Assembly: GCF_006715005.1 (NCBI RefSeq)
Contig: NZ_VFMJ01000001.1
Span: 1,612,001 to 1,676,000, forward strand
Direction: 5' to 3'
DNA length: 64,000 bases
DNA from: Serratia marcescens
Lineage (GTDB): Bacteria; Pseudomonadota; Gammaproteobacteria; Enterobacterales; Enterobacteriaceae
Positions 50,219 to 59,932 of this stretch are shown here, in pieces. Position numbers and translations under genes: made by a program. The notes under the pieces were generated by a model. It saw nothing but the letters and a program-made list of their open reading frames with translations. It made no database searches and was not told where the DNA came from. The number at the start of each line of letters is the position of its first letter. The stretch's first letter is position 1.

Positions 50219-50983
50219 ATGTATGAGATAGCAAAACGCACGGCGGGCGGCGCGCTGTTGTTGCTGTTGATGCCGCTGGTAGTATGGGCATCCGGCTGGC
50301 ACTGGCAGCCCGGCGGCAACGAGCCGCTGCTCAAAGCGCTGTACTGGGTGACCGAAACCGTGACCTCGCCGTGGGGCATTCTGACCAGCGCTATCCTTTG
50401 CGGTTGGTTTTTGTGGTGCCTGCGCTTTCGGTTGAAGGCAGCCATCGGCCTGGCCATTCTGCTTGCCGCCGCGTTGGTGATTGGGCAGGGGGTCAAGTCC
50501 TTAATCAAGGATCGGGTGCAAGAACCGCGACCGTTTGTGGTATGGCTGGAGCAAACCCACGGCGTGGACGGTAAATACTTCTATTCGCTGCATCGCAAAG
50601 AGCGCAGCGCGCTGGTGCGCGAGCAATTGCAGGATCAGACGGTGGTGCCGAACTGGCTGCGCAAGCACTGGCAGTTTGAAACCGGTTTCGCTTTCCCGTC
50701 GGGGCACACGATGTTCGCCGCTACCTGGGCGCTGTTGGGCGTAGGGCTGCTGTGGCCGCGCCGCCATTATAAAACCGTCGCGCTGCTGATGGTGTGGGCG
50801 ACCGGCGTGATGGGCAGCCGCCTGCTGTTGGGCATGCACTGGCCGCGCGATCTGGCGATGGCTACGCTGATCAGCTGGCTGCTGGTGGTGGTCACCTGCT
50901 GGTTGGCGCAGCGCTGGTTCGGCCCGCTGACGCCGCCGCCGCAAGAGCAGCAGGAAATCGCGGCGCGCAAGCCTGAGAAATGA
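50219..50983 (+). CDS. pgpB: Phosphatidylglycerophosphatase B
   Basis: 254 residues, PAP2-family integral membrane phosphatase that dephosphorylates phosphatidylglycerol phosphate and undecaprenyl diphosphate. The three PAP2 motifs are KSLIKDRVQEPRP, PSGHTMFA and SRLLLGMHWPRD. Membrane segments are N-terminal and around the motifs. It is followed by lapA. Confidence 0.95.
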   Translation: MYEIAKRTAGGALLLLLMPLVVWASGWHWQPGGNEPLLKALYWVTETVTSPWGILTSAILCGWFLWCLRFRLKAAIGLAILLAAALVIGQGVKSLIKDRVQEPRPFVVWLEQTHGVDGKYFYSLHRKERSALVREQLQDQTVVPNWLRKHWQFETGFAFPSGHTMFAATWALLGVGLLWPRRHYKTVALLMVWATGVMGSRLLLGMHWPRDLAMATLISWLLVVVTCWLAQRWFGPLTPPPQEQQEIAARKPEK

Positions 50984-51010
50984 GTGTTATGTGACCATGT
51001 CACACACACG

Positions 51011-51031
51011 GCGGCGTCGGATCGACGCCGC
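51011..51031 (+). terminator. Hairpin after pgpB
   Basis: A perfect 9-bp stem GCGGCGTCG/CGACGCCGC with loop GAT, but without a T tract. Weak terminator or mRNA-end hairpin. Confidence 0.45.
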
Positions 51032-51055
51032 ATTAACCGCTTACATTCTCCCGCC

Positions 51056-51081
51056 ATTGCAATCCGCCCGGTTGCCCCCAT
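51056..51081 (+). promoter_or_regulatory. Possible sigma-32 promoter of lapAB
   Basis: ATTGCAA (51056-51062) and CCCCAT (51076-51081) are 13 bp apart, close to the heat-shock pattern CTTGAAA-N13-CCCCAT. E. coli lapAB is known to be under heat-shock control. The 200-base leader that follows is long. Confidence 0.5.
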
Positions 51082-51281
51082 ATCCTTATAAATTCGACGT
51101 TTTGAGAAGCTTTCTCATCAATTTGTTCGCTAAGACCATTTACTGCCGAATATGCCAGCAGATATGTGGTTTTATCGTGCCGCAGGGTTTCCCTGCCGCA
51201 GCGGGAAATGCTAACTTAAGGGTTAGGGACGCCACGTTTTGGCATCGTTCATCCGATTCACTCGGCATCGCGGGAAAGAAT

Positions 51282-51584
51282 GTGAAATATTTGCTGATTT
51301 TTTTGTTGGTTCTGGTGATCTTCGTGATTTCCGTCACCTTGGGTGCGCATAACGATCAGGTGGTCAATTTTAACTATCTGGTTGCGCAGGGCGATTATCG
51401 CGTATCGACCCTGTTGGCCACGCTGTTTGGCGCCGGTTTCGTGCTCGGCTGGATCATTTGCGGTCTGTTCTACCTGCGTACCCGTATTGCGCTGGGTCGC
51501 GCCGAGCGCAAGATCAAAAGGCTGGAGCTGCAGCTTGATCAGCCCGCTGAACCGGCGGCTCAGCCCGTTGTCAGCAAGGAATAA
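51282..51584 (+). CDS. lapA: Lipopolysaccharide assembly protein A
   Basis: 100 residues from a GTG start at 51282 (MKYLLIFLLVLVIFVISVT), the family start; the upstream open frame has no homology. Two transmembrane helices (about 2-22 and 44-66) and a C-terminal coiled, charged tail (RAERKIKRLELQL). LapA helps LapB at the inner membrane in LPS homeostasis. It is 6 bp before lapB, so translation is probably coupled. Confidence 0.93.
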   Translation: MKYLLIFLLVLVIFVISVTLGAHNDQVVNFNYLVAQGDYRVSTLLATLFGAGFVLGWIICGLFYLRTRIALGRAERKIKRLELQLDQPAEPAAQPVVSKE

Positions 51585-51590
51585 TCCTCT

Positions 51591-52763
51591 ATGTTAGAAC
51601 TGCTGTTTCTGTTGCTGCCCGTGGCTGCCGCGTACGGTTGGTACATGGGGCGCAGAAGCGCTCAGCAGGATAAACAGCAAGAAGCCAACCGCCTGTCGCG
51701 TGAATACGTGGCAGGGGTGAACTTTCTGCTTTCCAACCAGCAGGACAAGGCGGTCGATCTGTTCCTCGATATGTTGAAAGAGGACAGCAACACCGTTGAA
51801 GCCCACCTGACGCTGGGTAACCTGTTCCGCTCGCGCGGCGAAGTCGACCGCGCCATCCGCATCCATCAGGCCTTGATGGAAAGCGCCTCACTGACCTTTG
51901 AACAGCGCCTGCTGGCGGTACAGCAGCTGGGCCGCGACTATATGGCGGCCGGGCTGTACGATCGCGCGGAAGACATGTTCAGCCAGTTGACTGACGAAGC
52001 GGATTTCCGCGTATCGGCGCTACAACAACTGCTGGTGATCCACCAGGCTACCAGCGATTGGCAAAAAGCCATCGACGTGGCGGAAAAGCTGGTCAAGCTG
52101 GGCAAAGAGAAACAACGCGTCGAGATCGCGCACTTCTACTGTGAGCTGGCATTGCAGGCGATGGGCAGCGACGATCTCGATCGGGCGATGAGCCTGCTCA
52201 AGCGGGCAGATGCAGCCGATAAACAGTGTGCGCGCGTGTCTATCATGTTCGGGCGCATCTACATGGCGCAAAACGACTATGCTAAAGCGGCCGAGTCGCT
52301 GCAACGGGTGCTGAGTCAGGATAAAGAGTTGGTCAGCGAAACGCTGCCGATGCTGCAGGAATGTTACACGCATCTGCCGGAACAGCAGCACAACTGGGCT
52401 GAATTCCTGAAGCGCTGCGTGGAAGAGAACACCGGCGCTACCGCCGATCTGATGCTGGCCGAAATCATCGAGCAGCACGAAGGGCGCGACGTGGTGCAGG
52501 TTTATATCAACCGCCAGCTGCAACGCCATCCGACCATGCGGGTATTTTACCGGCTGATGGATTATCACCTGGCGGACGCCGAAGACGGTCGAGCGAAAGA
52601 GAGTCTGCTGCTGTTGCGCGATATGGTCGGCGAGCAAATTCGTACCAAGCCGCGTTACCGCTGCCACAAATGTGGCTTCACCGCCCACTCGCTCTATTGG
52701 CATTGTCCGTCGTGCCGCGCCTGGTCATCGGTCAAACCGATCCGCGGCCTGGACGGGCAATAA
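51591..52763 (+). CDS. lapB: Lipopolysaccharide assembly protein B (YciM)
   Basis: 390 residues. N-terminal helix (about 1-20) anchors it to the inner membrane; tandem TPR repeats follow; the C-terminus is rubredoxin-like with four Cys (CHKCGFT... CPSCRAWS) that bind metal. LapB with FtsH degrades LpxC and thereby sets LPS synthesis. It ends in a strong terminator. Confidence 0.96.
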   Translation: MLELLFLLLPVAAAYGWYMGRRSAQQDKQQEANRLSREYVAGVNFLLSNQQDKAVDLFLDMLKEDSNTVEAHLTLGNLFRSRGEVDRAIRIHQALMESASLTFEQRLLAVQQLGRDYMAAGLYDRAEDMFSQLTDEADFRVSALQQLLVIHQATSDWQKAIDVAEKLVKLGKEKQRVEIAHFYCELALQAMGSDDLDRAMSLLKRADAADKQCARVSIMFGRIYMAQNDYAKAAESLQRVLSQDKELVSETLPMLQECYTHLPEQQHNWAEFLKRCVEENTGATADLMLAEIIEQHEGRDVVQVYINRQLQRHPTMRVFYRLMDYHLADAEDGRAKESLLLLRDMVGEQIRTKPRYRCHKCGFTAHSLYWHCPSCRAWSSVKPIRGLDGQ

Positions 52764-52782
52764 CGCGGCGGCGCGACAAAAC

Positions 52783-52812
52783 AAAACGGGGCGATTTATC
52801 GCCCCGTTTTTT
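52783..52812. terminator. Terminator after lapB
   Basis: The near-palindrome AAAACGGGGCGAT/ATCGCCCCGTTTT is flanked by A and T tracts and lies between convergent genes. Bidirectional. Confidence 0.9.
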
Positions 52813-52832
52813 TATGTTCGTCTGTTCGTCGT

Positions 52833-53132
52833 TTACTTTTTCTTGCCGCCTTTGGCGCCGGTTTTCAACAGCTGGCGGAGTTTTTTCAGCTCTTTCTGGC
52901 TCAGCGGCTGTTCTATTTCTTCTTCGGTGCTTTGGTTGTCTATCTCGCCGTGGTGCAGCTCATCCGCCTTTTTGGTCGGTTTTTCTGCCTTGGCGGCGGG
53001 CGCGCTGAAGCTGCTTTCCAGGCGCTGGCATACTTCCACGCTCAGCGAAAATTCGTTTTCAGCGGCGGCGGCGCGGATTTTTTCCTTGAGTTCCAGAGGA
53101 ATTTTAATGGTAAGTGTCGATATCTCGCTCAT
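52833..53132 (-). CDS. Small ribbon-helix-helix-like DNA-binding protein
   Basis: 99 residues from 53132. The N-terminal segment MSEISTLTIKIPLELKEKIR followed by AAAAENEFSLSVEVCQRLE fits the Arc/MetJ ribbon-helix-helix fold: a short strand with alternating polar residues, then two helices. The C-terminus (about 43-99) is charged and low-complexity, ending in a Lys cluster. No target is known and no toxin partner is adjacent. It lies between lapB and a DUF1471 gene, a site with no E. coli equivalent. Confidence 0.7.
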   Translation of the reverse strand: MSEISTLTIKIPLELKEKIRAAAAENEFSLSVEVCQRLESSFSAPAAKAEKPTKKADELHHGEIDNQSTEEEIEQPLSQKELKKLRQLLKTGAKGGKKK

Positions 53133-53269
53133 TTTGAAAGCCTTTCTGCAGGAAGATGCCTTCAAGCTAAGCCACTGGCGATCGGGTGTCTAGTGTGTAA
53201 TAAAAATTTAATATTTATGTAACAAATGAGGGCGAGGCAAACGCGGGTTTTTTAGGCGAGAAACAGAGG

Positions 53270-53293
53270 CAGGGCCCGAGTGAGCGGGCCCTG
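53270..53293 (-). terminator. Hairpin after the second DUF1471 gene
   Basis: The stem CAGGGCCCG/CGGGCCCTG lies after the minus-strand gene but has no clear T run. Confidence 0.5.
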
Positions 53294-53304
53294 TACCGGG
53301 AACA

Positions 53305-53565
53305 TTATTTGTAGATGATCGCGGTGCCGCTCAGCATGTTGTTACCACCGGCGGAGATGATGCGGTAGCTGCTGGCGCCCTGGGCATCCGCTTTAGCGGC
53401 CAGCTTTTTCTCCAGGCTGCTGAGGGTGGTCGCGTGGCCTGCGGAAACGACGCCGGTGGCAGTCAGGCTATCGGCCTGCTGGCTGCTGATCGGTTCAGCC
53501 GCGAAGGTGGCGAAAGAGGTCAGTGCGATAGCGGCAGCGGCCGCAAAATATTTGATGGTTTTCAT
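53305..53565 (-). CDS. Secreted YdgH/BhsA/McbA-like protein (DUF1471), second copy
   Basis: 86 residues with a signal peptide (MKTIKYFAAAAAIALTSFAT, cleavage after FA) and one DUF1471 domain (SLEKKLAAKADAQGASSYRIISAGGNNMLSGTAIIYK). It is only distantly like the DUF1471 protein at 5635-5898. The family responds to envelope stresses; the function here is not known. Confidence 0.85.
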   Translation of the reverse strand: MKTIKYFAAAAAIALTSFATFAAEPISSQQADSLTATGVVSAGHATTLSSLEKKLAAKADAQGASSYRIISAGGNNMLSGTAIIYK

Positions 53566-53894
53566 AGGTGACTCCAGTCTGTTTATTAAGGAAGGAAGCC
53601 GTTCGCTTCCGATGTGGTGAATAATAAAGCATCCGTGCCAATTGAAAATCTGATAATGCTGAGTAAGTCATTCAAAATATCTGATTAACAATTTACGCAT
53701 CTTTACGGCGTTTTACGCTGCGTGGTTTATTGCTGACGCGCTTTCGTTGACGCGCCATGACAAAGGTGAGAAGTAACATGACAGAGCGCCGGTGCGCGCT
53801 GCGGCTGGGATTTCTGGCCCCCGGCATGTAGAATGCGGCGGTCAGTTTCGCGGGTGAGTCCCTGATTATGTCTATTTTAGAGAAGGTAGAAGAA
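53566..53894. other. 329-bp gap before pyrF
   Basis: Should contain the DUF1471 promoter (minus) and pyrF promoter (plus). A TAGAAT (53829-53834) could be a pyrF -10 but lacks a good -35. A minus-strand frame at 53693-53923 overlaps pyrF and has no homology. Confidence 0.5.
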
Positions 53895-54623
53895 ATGAAG
53901 TCTGAAAATAACGCTAATAACAATGACTTAAAATCATCTCCAATCGTTGTGGCGTTAGATTACGCCGATAAGAACGCTGCGCTGGCGTTCGCCGACCGTA
54001 TCGATCCGCAAGACTGCCGGCTGAAAGTGGGCAAAGAAATGTTCACGCTGTTTGGGCCGCAGCTGGTGCGCGATCTGCATGGGCGTGGCTTCGACGTGTT
54101 TCTCGACCTGAAATTCCACGATATACCCAATACCACCGCGCATGCGGTCGCGGCGGCGGCTGAGCTGGGTGTTTGGATGGTCAACGTCCATGCCAGCGGC
54201 GGTGCGCGCATGATGACCGCCGCTAAAGAAGCGTTGGCGCCATTCGGGGCGGATGCGCCGCTGCTGATTGCCGTGACGGTGCTCACCAGTATGGAAGCGG
54301 AAGACCTGCGCGGCATCGGCATCGAGGCCAGCCCGGCGGAGCACGCCGAGCGCCTGGCACGCCTGACCCGCGACTGTGGGCTGGACGGCGTGGTGTGTTC
54401 GGCACACGAAGCGCAGCGGCTGAAGGCGGCCTGCGGGCAGGCTTTCCAACTGGTTACACCGGGGATCCGCCCTGAGGGCAGCGCGGCGGGCGACCAGCGC
54501 CGTATCATGACGCCGGTGCAGGCGCAGGCCGCCGGCGTGGACTACATGGTGATTGGGCGTCCGATCACCCAATCTGCCGATCCGGCCGCGACGCTGCGCG
54601 CGATCCGCGCCTCTTTGGCCTGA
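53895..54623 (+). CDS. pyrF: Orotidine 5'-phosphate decarboxylase
   Basis: 242 residues starting [15 protein letters not shown] at 53895, the start that best fits length; the longer frame begins nine codons earlier. It decarboxylates OMP to UMP. The catalytic Asp/Lys tetrad includes [11 protein letters not shown], and the C-terminal phosphate loop is TPGIRP and VIGRPIT. It is followed 10 bp later by yciH. Confidence 0.95.
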   Translation: MKSENNANNNDLKSSPIVVALDYADKNAALAFADRIDPQDCRLKVGKEMFTLFGPQLVRDLHGRGFDVFLDLKFHDIPNTTAHAVAAAAELGVWMVNVHASGGARMMTAAKEALAPFGADAPLLIAVTVLTSMEAEDLRGIGIEASPAEHAERLARLTRDCGLDGVVCSAHEAQRLKAACGQAFQLVTPGIRPEGSAAGDQRRIMTPVQAQAAGVDYMVIGRPITQSADPAATLRAIRASLA

Positions 54624-54633
54624 GGAACCGCCG

Positions 54634-54960
54634 ATGAATGACGATAACAGCCGCCTGGTGTATTCCACGGACACCGGCCGCATCAAGCAGGAAGAGGTTA
54701 AGCCGCAACGCGCCAAGGGCGACGGCATCGTGCGCATCCAGCGTCAAACCAGCGGCCGCAAGGGGAAGGGCGTGTGCCTGATCGCCGGCGTCGATCTGGA
54801 TGACGCTGCGCTCGACAAACTGGCGGCCGAGCTGAAAAAGAAATGCGGCTGCGGCGGTTCGGTGAAAGACGGGATCATCGAGATCCAGGGCGATAAACGC
54901 GATCTGCTCAAGCAGCTGCTGGAAGCGAAAGGCATGAAGGTCAAATTGACGGGCGGTTGA
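54634..54960 (+). CDS. yciH: SUI1-family translation factor-like protein YciH
   Basis: 108 residues from 54634 (MNDDNSRLVYSTDTGRI). The core KGVCLIAGVDLDDAALDKL and KKKCGCGGSVKDG is the eIF1/SUI1 fold. In E. coli YciH affects fidelity of initiation under stress. It is co-transcribed with pyrF, with 10 bp between the genes. Confidence 0.94.
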   Translation: MNDDNSRLVYSTDTGRIKQEEVKPQRAKGDGIVRIQRQTSGRKGKGVCLIAGVDLDDAALDKLAAELKKKCGCGGSVKDGIIEIQGDKRDLLKQLLEAKGMKVKLTGG

Positions 54961-55100
54961 GGTGAATCGCCATGCCGCGGTGCAATGCCGTGGCATGGCT
55001 TGAGGTTGTTGCTGCCGGGGGTTAGCCCGTTAACGGTAAAAGAACTCTAGACGTAAAGTAAAGCAGACCTGAAATCATCGTTATTTTGGTTAATGCGTCA

Positions 55101-55119
55101 AAGCGCCGAGGCGCTTTTG
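55101..55119 (+). terminator. Terminator between yciH and osmB
   Basis: The stem AAGCGCC/GGCGCTT with a GA loop is followed by four T. A larger hairpin near 54970-54998 precedes it. Confidence 0.6.
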
Positions 55120-55150
55120 CCAGCCTGTCGGCCGAGGACTCTCGGTCAGG

Positions 55151-55369
55151 TTATTTGCCAACCTGGTGACCGATGATGCCCCCCACCGCAGCCCCGCCCA
55201 ACGTGCCCAACGCGCTGCCGTCTGTCAGTACGGCGCCGCCGACTGCACCGGCGCCGGCGCCGATAGCGGTGTTACGATCGCGCTTGGACATGTTGGAGCA
55301 TGCGCTGAGTGAAAACGCCAAAGTCAGTGCCAGAGCGGCGGTAGCGAAACGTTTATTGATAATCATCAT
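55151..55369 (-). CDS. osmB: Osmotically inducible lipoprotein OsmB
   Basis: 72 residues. Lipoprotein signal with lipobox LSAC, then a Gly-zipper domain (AIGAGAGAVGGAVLTDGSALGTLGGAAVGGIIG, split here near residues 36-70) that can insert in membranes. Osmolarity and RpoS induction is known in E. coli. A double Met opens the frame; either is possible. Confidence 0.93.
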   Translation of the reverse strand: MMIINKRFATAALALTLAFSLSACSNMSKRDRNTAIGAGAGAVGGAVLTDGSALGTLGGAAVGGIIGHQVGK

Positions 55370-55649
55370 AATGACTTCTCCTTAGCATTGGCTATATGGA
55401 AGTGCCCTATAAGTATAGGCGCTAACCATCAATCAGGCCTGCTGTTGATTCCCATACAGTATCGATATAAAAAATGGCATTTTTTGTTAATGGCCGAATA
55501 ATTAGCAGGTTACGGCCCAAAAGTTACCGAAACTGAGTATAGGTTTCTCGGAAAGGATAAACAGGTAAATAGTCTTAAAATCCCGCTGCACAGGGGGAAC
55601 GGTGCGCGGTGTGGCCCGCGCGCCGCGGTGGGTGCGGTGGCGGCCCGCG

Positions 55650-56396
55650 TTAGTCGTTGACCAACTCCACCTGTACGCCCTGGCGTTTCAGCTGATGCTG
55701 ATACTCGAGCGCCAGACGCGAATCGGTGATCACCCGGCTGATCTGGCCCGGCTGCGCCAGCGGGTTGGGCTGGATCTGGCCGAATTTGCTGGAGTCCGTC
55801 AGCACGATATTCTCCACGCCCTTGGCCAGCACCGCGCTGACCACGTCGGCGCGCATCATGTCGCGGCCGGTAAAGCCGGTTTCGGCCTGAAAGCCGTCAA
55901 TGCCGATAAACGCCTTGTTGAAATGCACCTGCTGAATGCACAGCCGCGTGAGCGGGCCGACCACGGTCTCGCTTTTCTTCTGGTACATGCCGCCCAGCAC
56001 AATCACGTCGCAGTCGGTTTCTTTCAGCAGGTTGGCGATGTAGTGGCTGACGGTGATCAGCGTAATGCGCTTGCGTTCGGCGATGTAGCGGGCCAGCAGG
56101 GCGTTGGCGCTGCCGCTCTCGATAAAGATCGTCTCGCCGTCATTGACCTGCGCGGCGGCGTACTGCGCCAACCGTTGCTTGAGGGTGAAATTGGACATCA
56201 TGCGAGCGTCGACGTCGTCGCTCTCCAGCGCCACGGCGGAGCCATGTACTCGCTTCAGATAACTGCGCTTTTCCAGCAGGTTGAGATCCTGCCGGATAGT
56301 GACTTCCGAAACGCCCGAGGCGCGCGCTAGCTCATTGACGCTGATCCGCCGGCGATCGTTAACCAACTGCAATATGGTCTGTTGTCGTAAATTCAT
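55650..56396 (-). CDS. yciT: DeoR-family transcriptional regulator YciT
   Basis: 248 residues. N-terminal winged helix ([38 protein letters not shown]) and C-terminal sugar-phosphate-binding domain ([20 protein letters not shown]). It is close to E. coli YciT, which responds to osmotic conditions. Here it sits 50 bp downstream of ybiW on the same strand, so it may be transcribed with, or regulate, the glycyl radical enzyme genes. No GRE regulation by YciT is known. Confidence 0.9.
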   Translation of the reverse strand: MNLRQQTILQLVNDRRRISVNELARASGVSEVTIRQDLNLLEKRSYLKRVHGSAVALESDDVDARMMSNFTLKQRLAQYAAAQVNDGETIFIESGSANALLARYIAERKRITLITVSHYIANLLKETDCDVIVLGGMYQKKSETVVGPLTRLCIQQVHFNKAFIGIDGFQAETGFTGRDMMRADVVSAVLAKGVENIVLTDSSKFGQIQPNPLAQPGQISRVITDSRLALEYQHQLKRQGVQVELVND

Positions 56397-56446
56397 ATCG
56401 GCCTGATGATGCGGCCGCCAAGGCGCGGCCGCTAAGAGTCAAAGGT

Positions 56447-58879
56447 TTAAAGAGTATGTTCTGTGCGCGCAATAATATCATCCTGCGCCTCAGGGGATAA
56501 TGCGGTAAAGAAAGCGGAATAGCCAGCTACGCGAACCACTAAATCACGATATTGGTCAGGGTGTTGCTTCGCCGCCAGCAGCGTTTCGCGCGACACGATG
56601 TTGTACTGCACATGCCAGCCGCGGTAGCTCTCGAAGAAAGTGCGCAACATCAGCATGAGCTTTTCCCGATCGCGCGGGTTGTCCAGCGTCGCCGGGTTCA
56701 GTTTTTGATTGAGCAACACGCCGCCGAGGATCGCCTCGGTCGGTAATTTGGCGAGCGAATTGAACACCGCCGTTGGCCCCAGGTGGTCGGTGCCGGACGC
56801 CGGGCTGGCACCTTCCGCCAGCGGCTGGTGCGCCTTGCGCCCATCCGGGGTAGCCAGGGTGGCGGCGCCGAAGGGCACGTTGGCCGAGATAGACGACGTG
56901 CCGGCGTAGTAGCCGCCGCCGATCGGCCCGCGGCCGAAGCGGGTGTTGCGGTACTGCTTCAGTTCCTCGATGTAGGTTTGGTAGGCGCGCACCAGCAGCC
57001 GATCGACGTCGTCCACGTCGTTGCCGTATTTGGGTGCGGCGTTGAGCAGCCGCTGGCGCAGCTGTTCGCCATCCAGCCCGGCGAAGTCGTCGGCCAGCGC
57101 CGCCGCCAGTTGCTGCTGGCCGATTGTCCTTTGATCGAACACCAGTTTGCGCACCGCCGCCAGGCTGTTGCCGAGGTTGGCGATGCCGACCTGAAGGCCG
57201 GAAACCCAGTCGTACTTGGCGCCGCCTTGCTTGATGCTTTTGCCGCGTTCGATGCAGTCATCCACCAGCGCGGAACAGAGGATATCGTGGGCGTTCTCCT
57301 CCAGCACGCTGTCCACCACGCATTCGATCTCAATTGACTTGCGCGTGTAGTAGCGGATTTGCCGATCCCAGGCGGCCATCACCTGCTCGAAATCGGTGAA
57401 GTTTCCTTTGGACAGCGCCTGTTCCTGCGGCAGGAAAATCTGCCCGGAGGTGGCGTCGCGGCCCTGTTCCAACGCCGCCAGCAGCACGCGGGCGAAGTTG
57501 ATGAAGCTCATGCCGGTGCAGCGATAGCCCCATTTACCGCCGACGGCGGTCTCGATGCAGCCGATGGCGGCATAGTCGTAGGCGTCCTGCGGTTCAACCC
57601 CCAACTTGATGAACTCGGGTATGACGATTTCGTCGTTGTTGAACGCCGGCATGCCGAAGCCGCAGCGGATCACCTGCACACAGGCGTCGAGGAAATCGGC
57701 GCTCATTCCGGCGTGGTAACGCACGCTGAGGTTGGGCTGGGTGGAGCGCAGGCGGCCGCAGGACTCGAGAATGGCGTAGGACAGCGGGTTGACCGCGTCG
57801 CACGGCCGGCCGTCGATCAGTTTTTGGCCGCCGATGGTGACGTTCTGGTACAGCGGGCTGCCGGCGGAGGCCTTGGAGTGCGAGCCGGAACGGATCTTGT
57901 TGACCTCCAGCAGCTTCAGCCAGCAGCTGTGCAGCAGCTCGATGGCGTCTTCCCGCCCCAGGTTTTGCTCCAGCTCCACGTCGCGCCGATACCAGGGATA
58001 GAGATATTGGTCGAGGCGACCGAAGGAAACCGAATGGCCGTTGGATTCGATCTGCAACGTCAGTTGGATGAAATAGCACAGCTGCAGCGCCTGCCAGAAG
58101 GTGTGCGGTGGGCGATGGGCGATCAGGTCGCAGTTGTCTGCGATAGCCAGCAGCTCGGTGCGGCGCCAGTCGCGGGTTTCGCGTTGCGCCATGTCGCGCG
58201 CCAGGCGAGCGAAGCGCAGGATGTGTTCGCTCAGCGCCGCCAGCACGATGTCGATGGCGTTGAGAAACTGCGCTTTGTGCAGATCTTCCCACTCGGTCAG
58301 GTGCAGGCGGCGGCTGCGCGCGTTCACCTTTTCACGCAGGCCGTCGAGGCCTAACTCCAGCAGCAGCGGGAAGTTGACCGCCAGATGGGCGTCGCCGGAG
58401 GTCATGTTGCCCTCGGCCTTGATGATGCCCGTGGCGAGCAGCGCCTTTTGTTCGTCGGTAAACATGCCGTAGCAGCGATCCTGCACCGTTTGGCCGCGCC
58501 ACCAGGGGCAAAGACGGTGCAAAATCGCCTTGTTCTCTTCGCTGACCGAGAAGCCGGCACCCGGCCGGTCGGCCAACTGGTCTATCTCGCTTTCTATCCA
58601 GCCGACGGTATATTCGGGGAAAATCGGCGCGGCGCGCAGCTCGCTGGCCTGGTTGCCGACGATCAGCTCGTCGTTGGCGATCCAGATGCTGCGCTTCGCC
58701 AGGTGGTTAGCCAGCGCCAGCGCACGGCGCACCGGCAGCGGCCGATCCTGGTGCTGTTGGTAGGCCTCGGTATAGTGCTGCGCGCGTTCGGTGCACACCG
58801 GTGGTTTGACGATGTGGATCAGCGCGTTCTTATGCGCCTGAATACGGGCGCTGAGGGTGGTCAAATCCAATGTGGTCAT
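56447..58879 (-). CDS. ybiW: Glycyl radical enzyme YbiW (PflF)
   Basis: 810 residues, the same length as E. coli YbiW and very similar to it. Cys441 in AIGCIETAVGG is the thiyl residue and Gly786 in RVAGYSAFF the glycyl radical. It is a pyruvate-formate-lyase/dehydratase-like enzyme whose true substrate is not settled. Activation needs the SAM enzyme YbiY, whose stop is 4 bp upstream. Expression is expected only without oxygen. Confidence 0.95.
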   Translation of the reverse strand: MTTLDLTTLSARIQAHKNALIHIVKPPVCTERAQHYTEAYQQHQDRPLPVRRALALANHLAKRSIWIANDELIVGNQASELRAAPIFPEYTVGWIESEIDQLADRPGAGFSVSEENKAILHRLCPWWRGQTVQDRCYGMFTDEQKALLATGIIKAEGNMTSGDAHLAVNFPLLLELGLDGLREKVNARSRRLHLTEWEDLHKAQFLNAIDIVLAALSEHILRFARLARDMAQRETRDWRRTELLAIADNCDLIAHRPPHTFWQALQLCYFIQLTLQIESNGHSVSFGRLDQYLYPWYRRDVELEQNLGREDAIELLHSCWLKLLEVNKIRSGSHSKASAGSPLYQNVTIGGQKLIDGRPCDAVNPLSYAILESCGRLRSTQPNLSVRYHAGMSADFLDACVQVIRCGFGMPAFNNDEIVIPEFIKLGVEPQDAYDYAAIGCIETAVGGKWGYRCTGMSFINFARVLLAALEQGRDATSGQIFLPQEQALSKGNFTDFEQVMAAWDRQIRYYTRKSIEIECVVDSVLEENAHDILCSALVDDCIERGKSIKQGGAKYDWVSGLQVGIANLGNSLAAVRKLVFDQRTIGQQQLAAALADDFAGLDGEQLRQRLLNAAPKYGNDVDDVDRLLVRAYQTYIEELKQYRNTRFGRGPIGGGYYAGTSSISANVPFGAATLATPDGRKAHQPLAEGASPASGTDHLGPTAVFNSLAKLPTEAILGGVLLNQKLNPATLDNPRDREKLMLMLRTFFESYRGWHVQYNIVSRETLLAAKQHPDQYRDLVVRVAGYSAFFTALSPEAQDDIIARTEHTL

Positions 58880-58883
58880 GGCG

Positions 58884-59783
58884 TTATCCTCGCAAAATGG
58901 CGGTCAGGCCTTTGGCGCCGGCGTACGCTTCGGCGAAGGCCAGCAGATCGGGCGCGTCCAGCGGCGTGCGGGCGGCGCGGTAGGGCTCGCCGAGCAGGTG
59001 ATACTTGTTGATGCCCAGCGTGTGGTACGGCAGAAAATGGATCTCCGATACGCCGATCTCGTCGGCGGCGAAGTCGACAATCGCGCGGACAGAGTGGCGA
59101 TCGGCATTGAAATCGGGGATCAGCGGCACGCGCACGGTCATTGGCACGCCGTGCGCCGCCAGCCGGCGAAAATTGTTCATCACCCGGCGGGCCGAGCCGC
59201 CGGTCCAGGTTTTGAAACGCGCTTCATCGGTGTGTTTGAGATCGGCCAACAGCAGATCCAGCCAGGGCAACGAAGGGGCGATGTAATGCCACGGCACGTG
59301 CAGACAGGATTCGACGGCGGTGTGGATGCCGGCTTCGCGGCCGCGCCGCAGCAGCTCCGCCGCGACTTCCGGCTGTATAAAGGGCTCGCCGCCGGACAGC
59401 GTTAAACCGCCGCCGCTGCGCAGGTAGAAAGGCTTATCCCGCATCACCTCGGCCATGATATCGTCGGGGTTGACCACGCTGCCGCACAGGGTGAGCGCGC
59501 CGGTCGGGCAGGCGGCGGCCAGCGCCGCGTAGTCGTCTGCGCTGATGACGTCGCGCCGCAGCGTCAGTGCGCCCTCGTCACGTAGCAGGCCTTGTGGGCA
59601 GCGCTCGGTGCACAGCGTACAGCCGCTCAGACACAGGCGCTCGTCAAACAGCAGATCCGCGTGGCGCGAGCGGCTTTCCGGGTTCTGACACCAGCGGCAG
59701 CTCAGCGGGCACCCTTTTAAAAAGACCACGCTGCGGATGCCGGGGCCATCATGGGTCGAGTAGCGCTGCAGATTGAAGAACAT
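58884..59783 (-). CDS. ybiY: Glycyl radical enzyme activase YbiY (PflE-like)
   Basis: 299 residues of the radical-SAM class. CxxxCxxC (Cys25, Cys29, Cys32 in GCPLSCRWC) binds the SAM [4Fe-4S] cluster; an inserted ferredoxin-like segment has further Cys ([13 protein letters not shown] and ACPTGAL). It creates the glycyl radical on YbiW. First gene of the minus-strand ybiY-ybiW pair; its start is 62 bp from a perfect FNR box. Confidence 0.94.
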   Translation of the reverse strand: MFFNLQRYSTHDGPGIRSVVFLKGCPLSCRWCQNPESRSRHADLLFDERLCLSGCTLCTERCPQGLLRDEGALTLRRDVISADDYAALAAACPTGALTLCGSVVNPDDIMAEVMRDKPFYLRSGGGLTLSGGEPFIQPEVAAELLRRGREAGIHTAVESCLHVPWHYIAPSLPWLDLLLADLKHTDEARFKTWTGGSARRVMNNFRRLAAHGVPMTVRVPLIPDFNADRHSVRAIVDFAADEIGVSEIHFLPYHTLGINKYHLLGEPYRAARTPLDAPDLLAFAEAYAGAKGLTAILRG

Positions 59784-59844
59784 GAGTCACCCGTTTGGCG
59801 TTGCTGAATCTTTCGCCATTAAAGATCTTTCGAATGAAAGTTGA

Positions 59845-59858
59845 ATTGATTTTGATCA
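59845..59858. promoter_or_regulatory. FNR box between ybiY and fsaA
   Basis: TTGAT-TTTG-ATCAA is a perfect FNR consensus pair. It lies 62 bp from the ybiY start and 75 bp from the fsaA start and can serve either promoter or both. It fits anaerobic expression of the glycyl radical enzyme. Confidence 0.8.
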
Positions 59859-59932
59859 AAAGTGGGCGGGGTTTTTGCCCTATGATGATCAGAGTTTGAA
59901 TCCGCCCACAGAACATGACACAGGAGTCCGTG

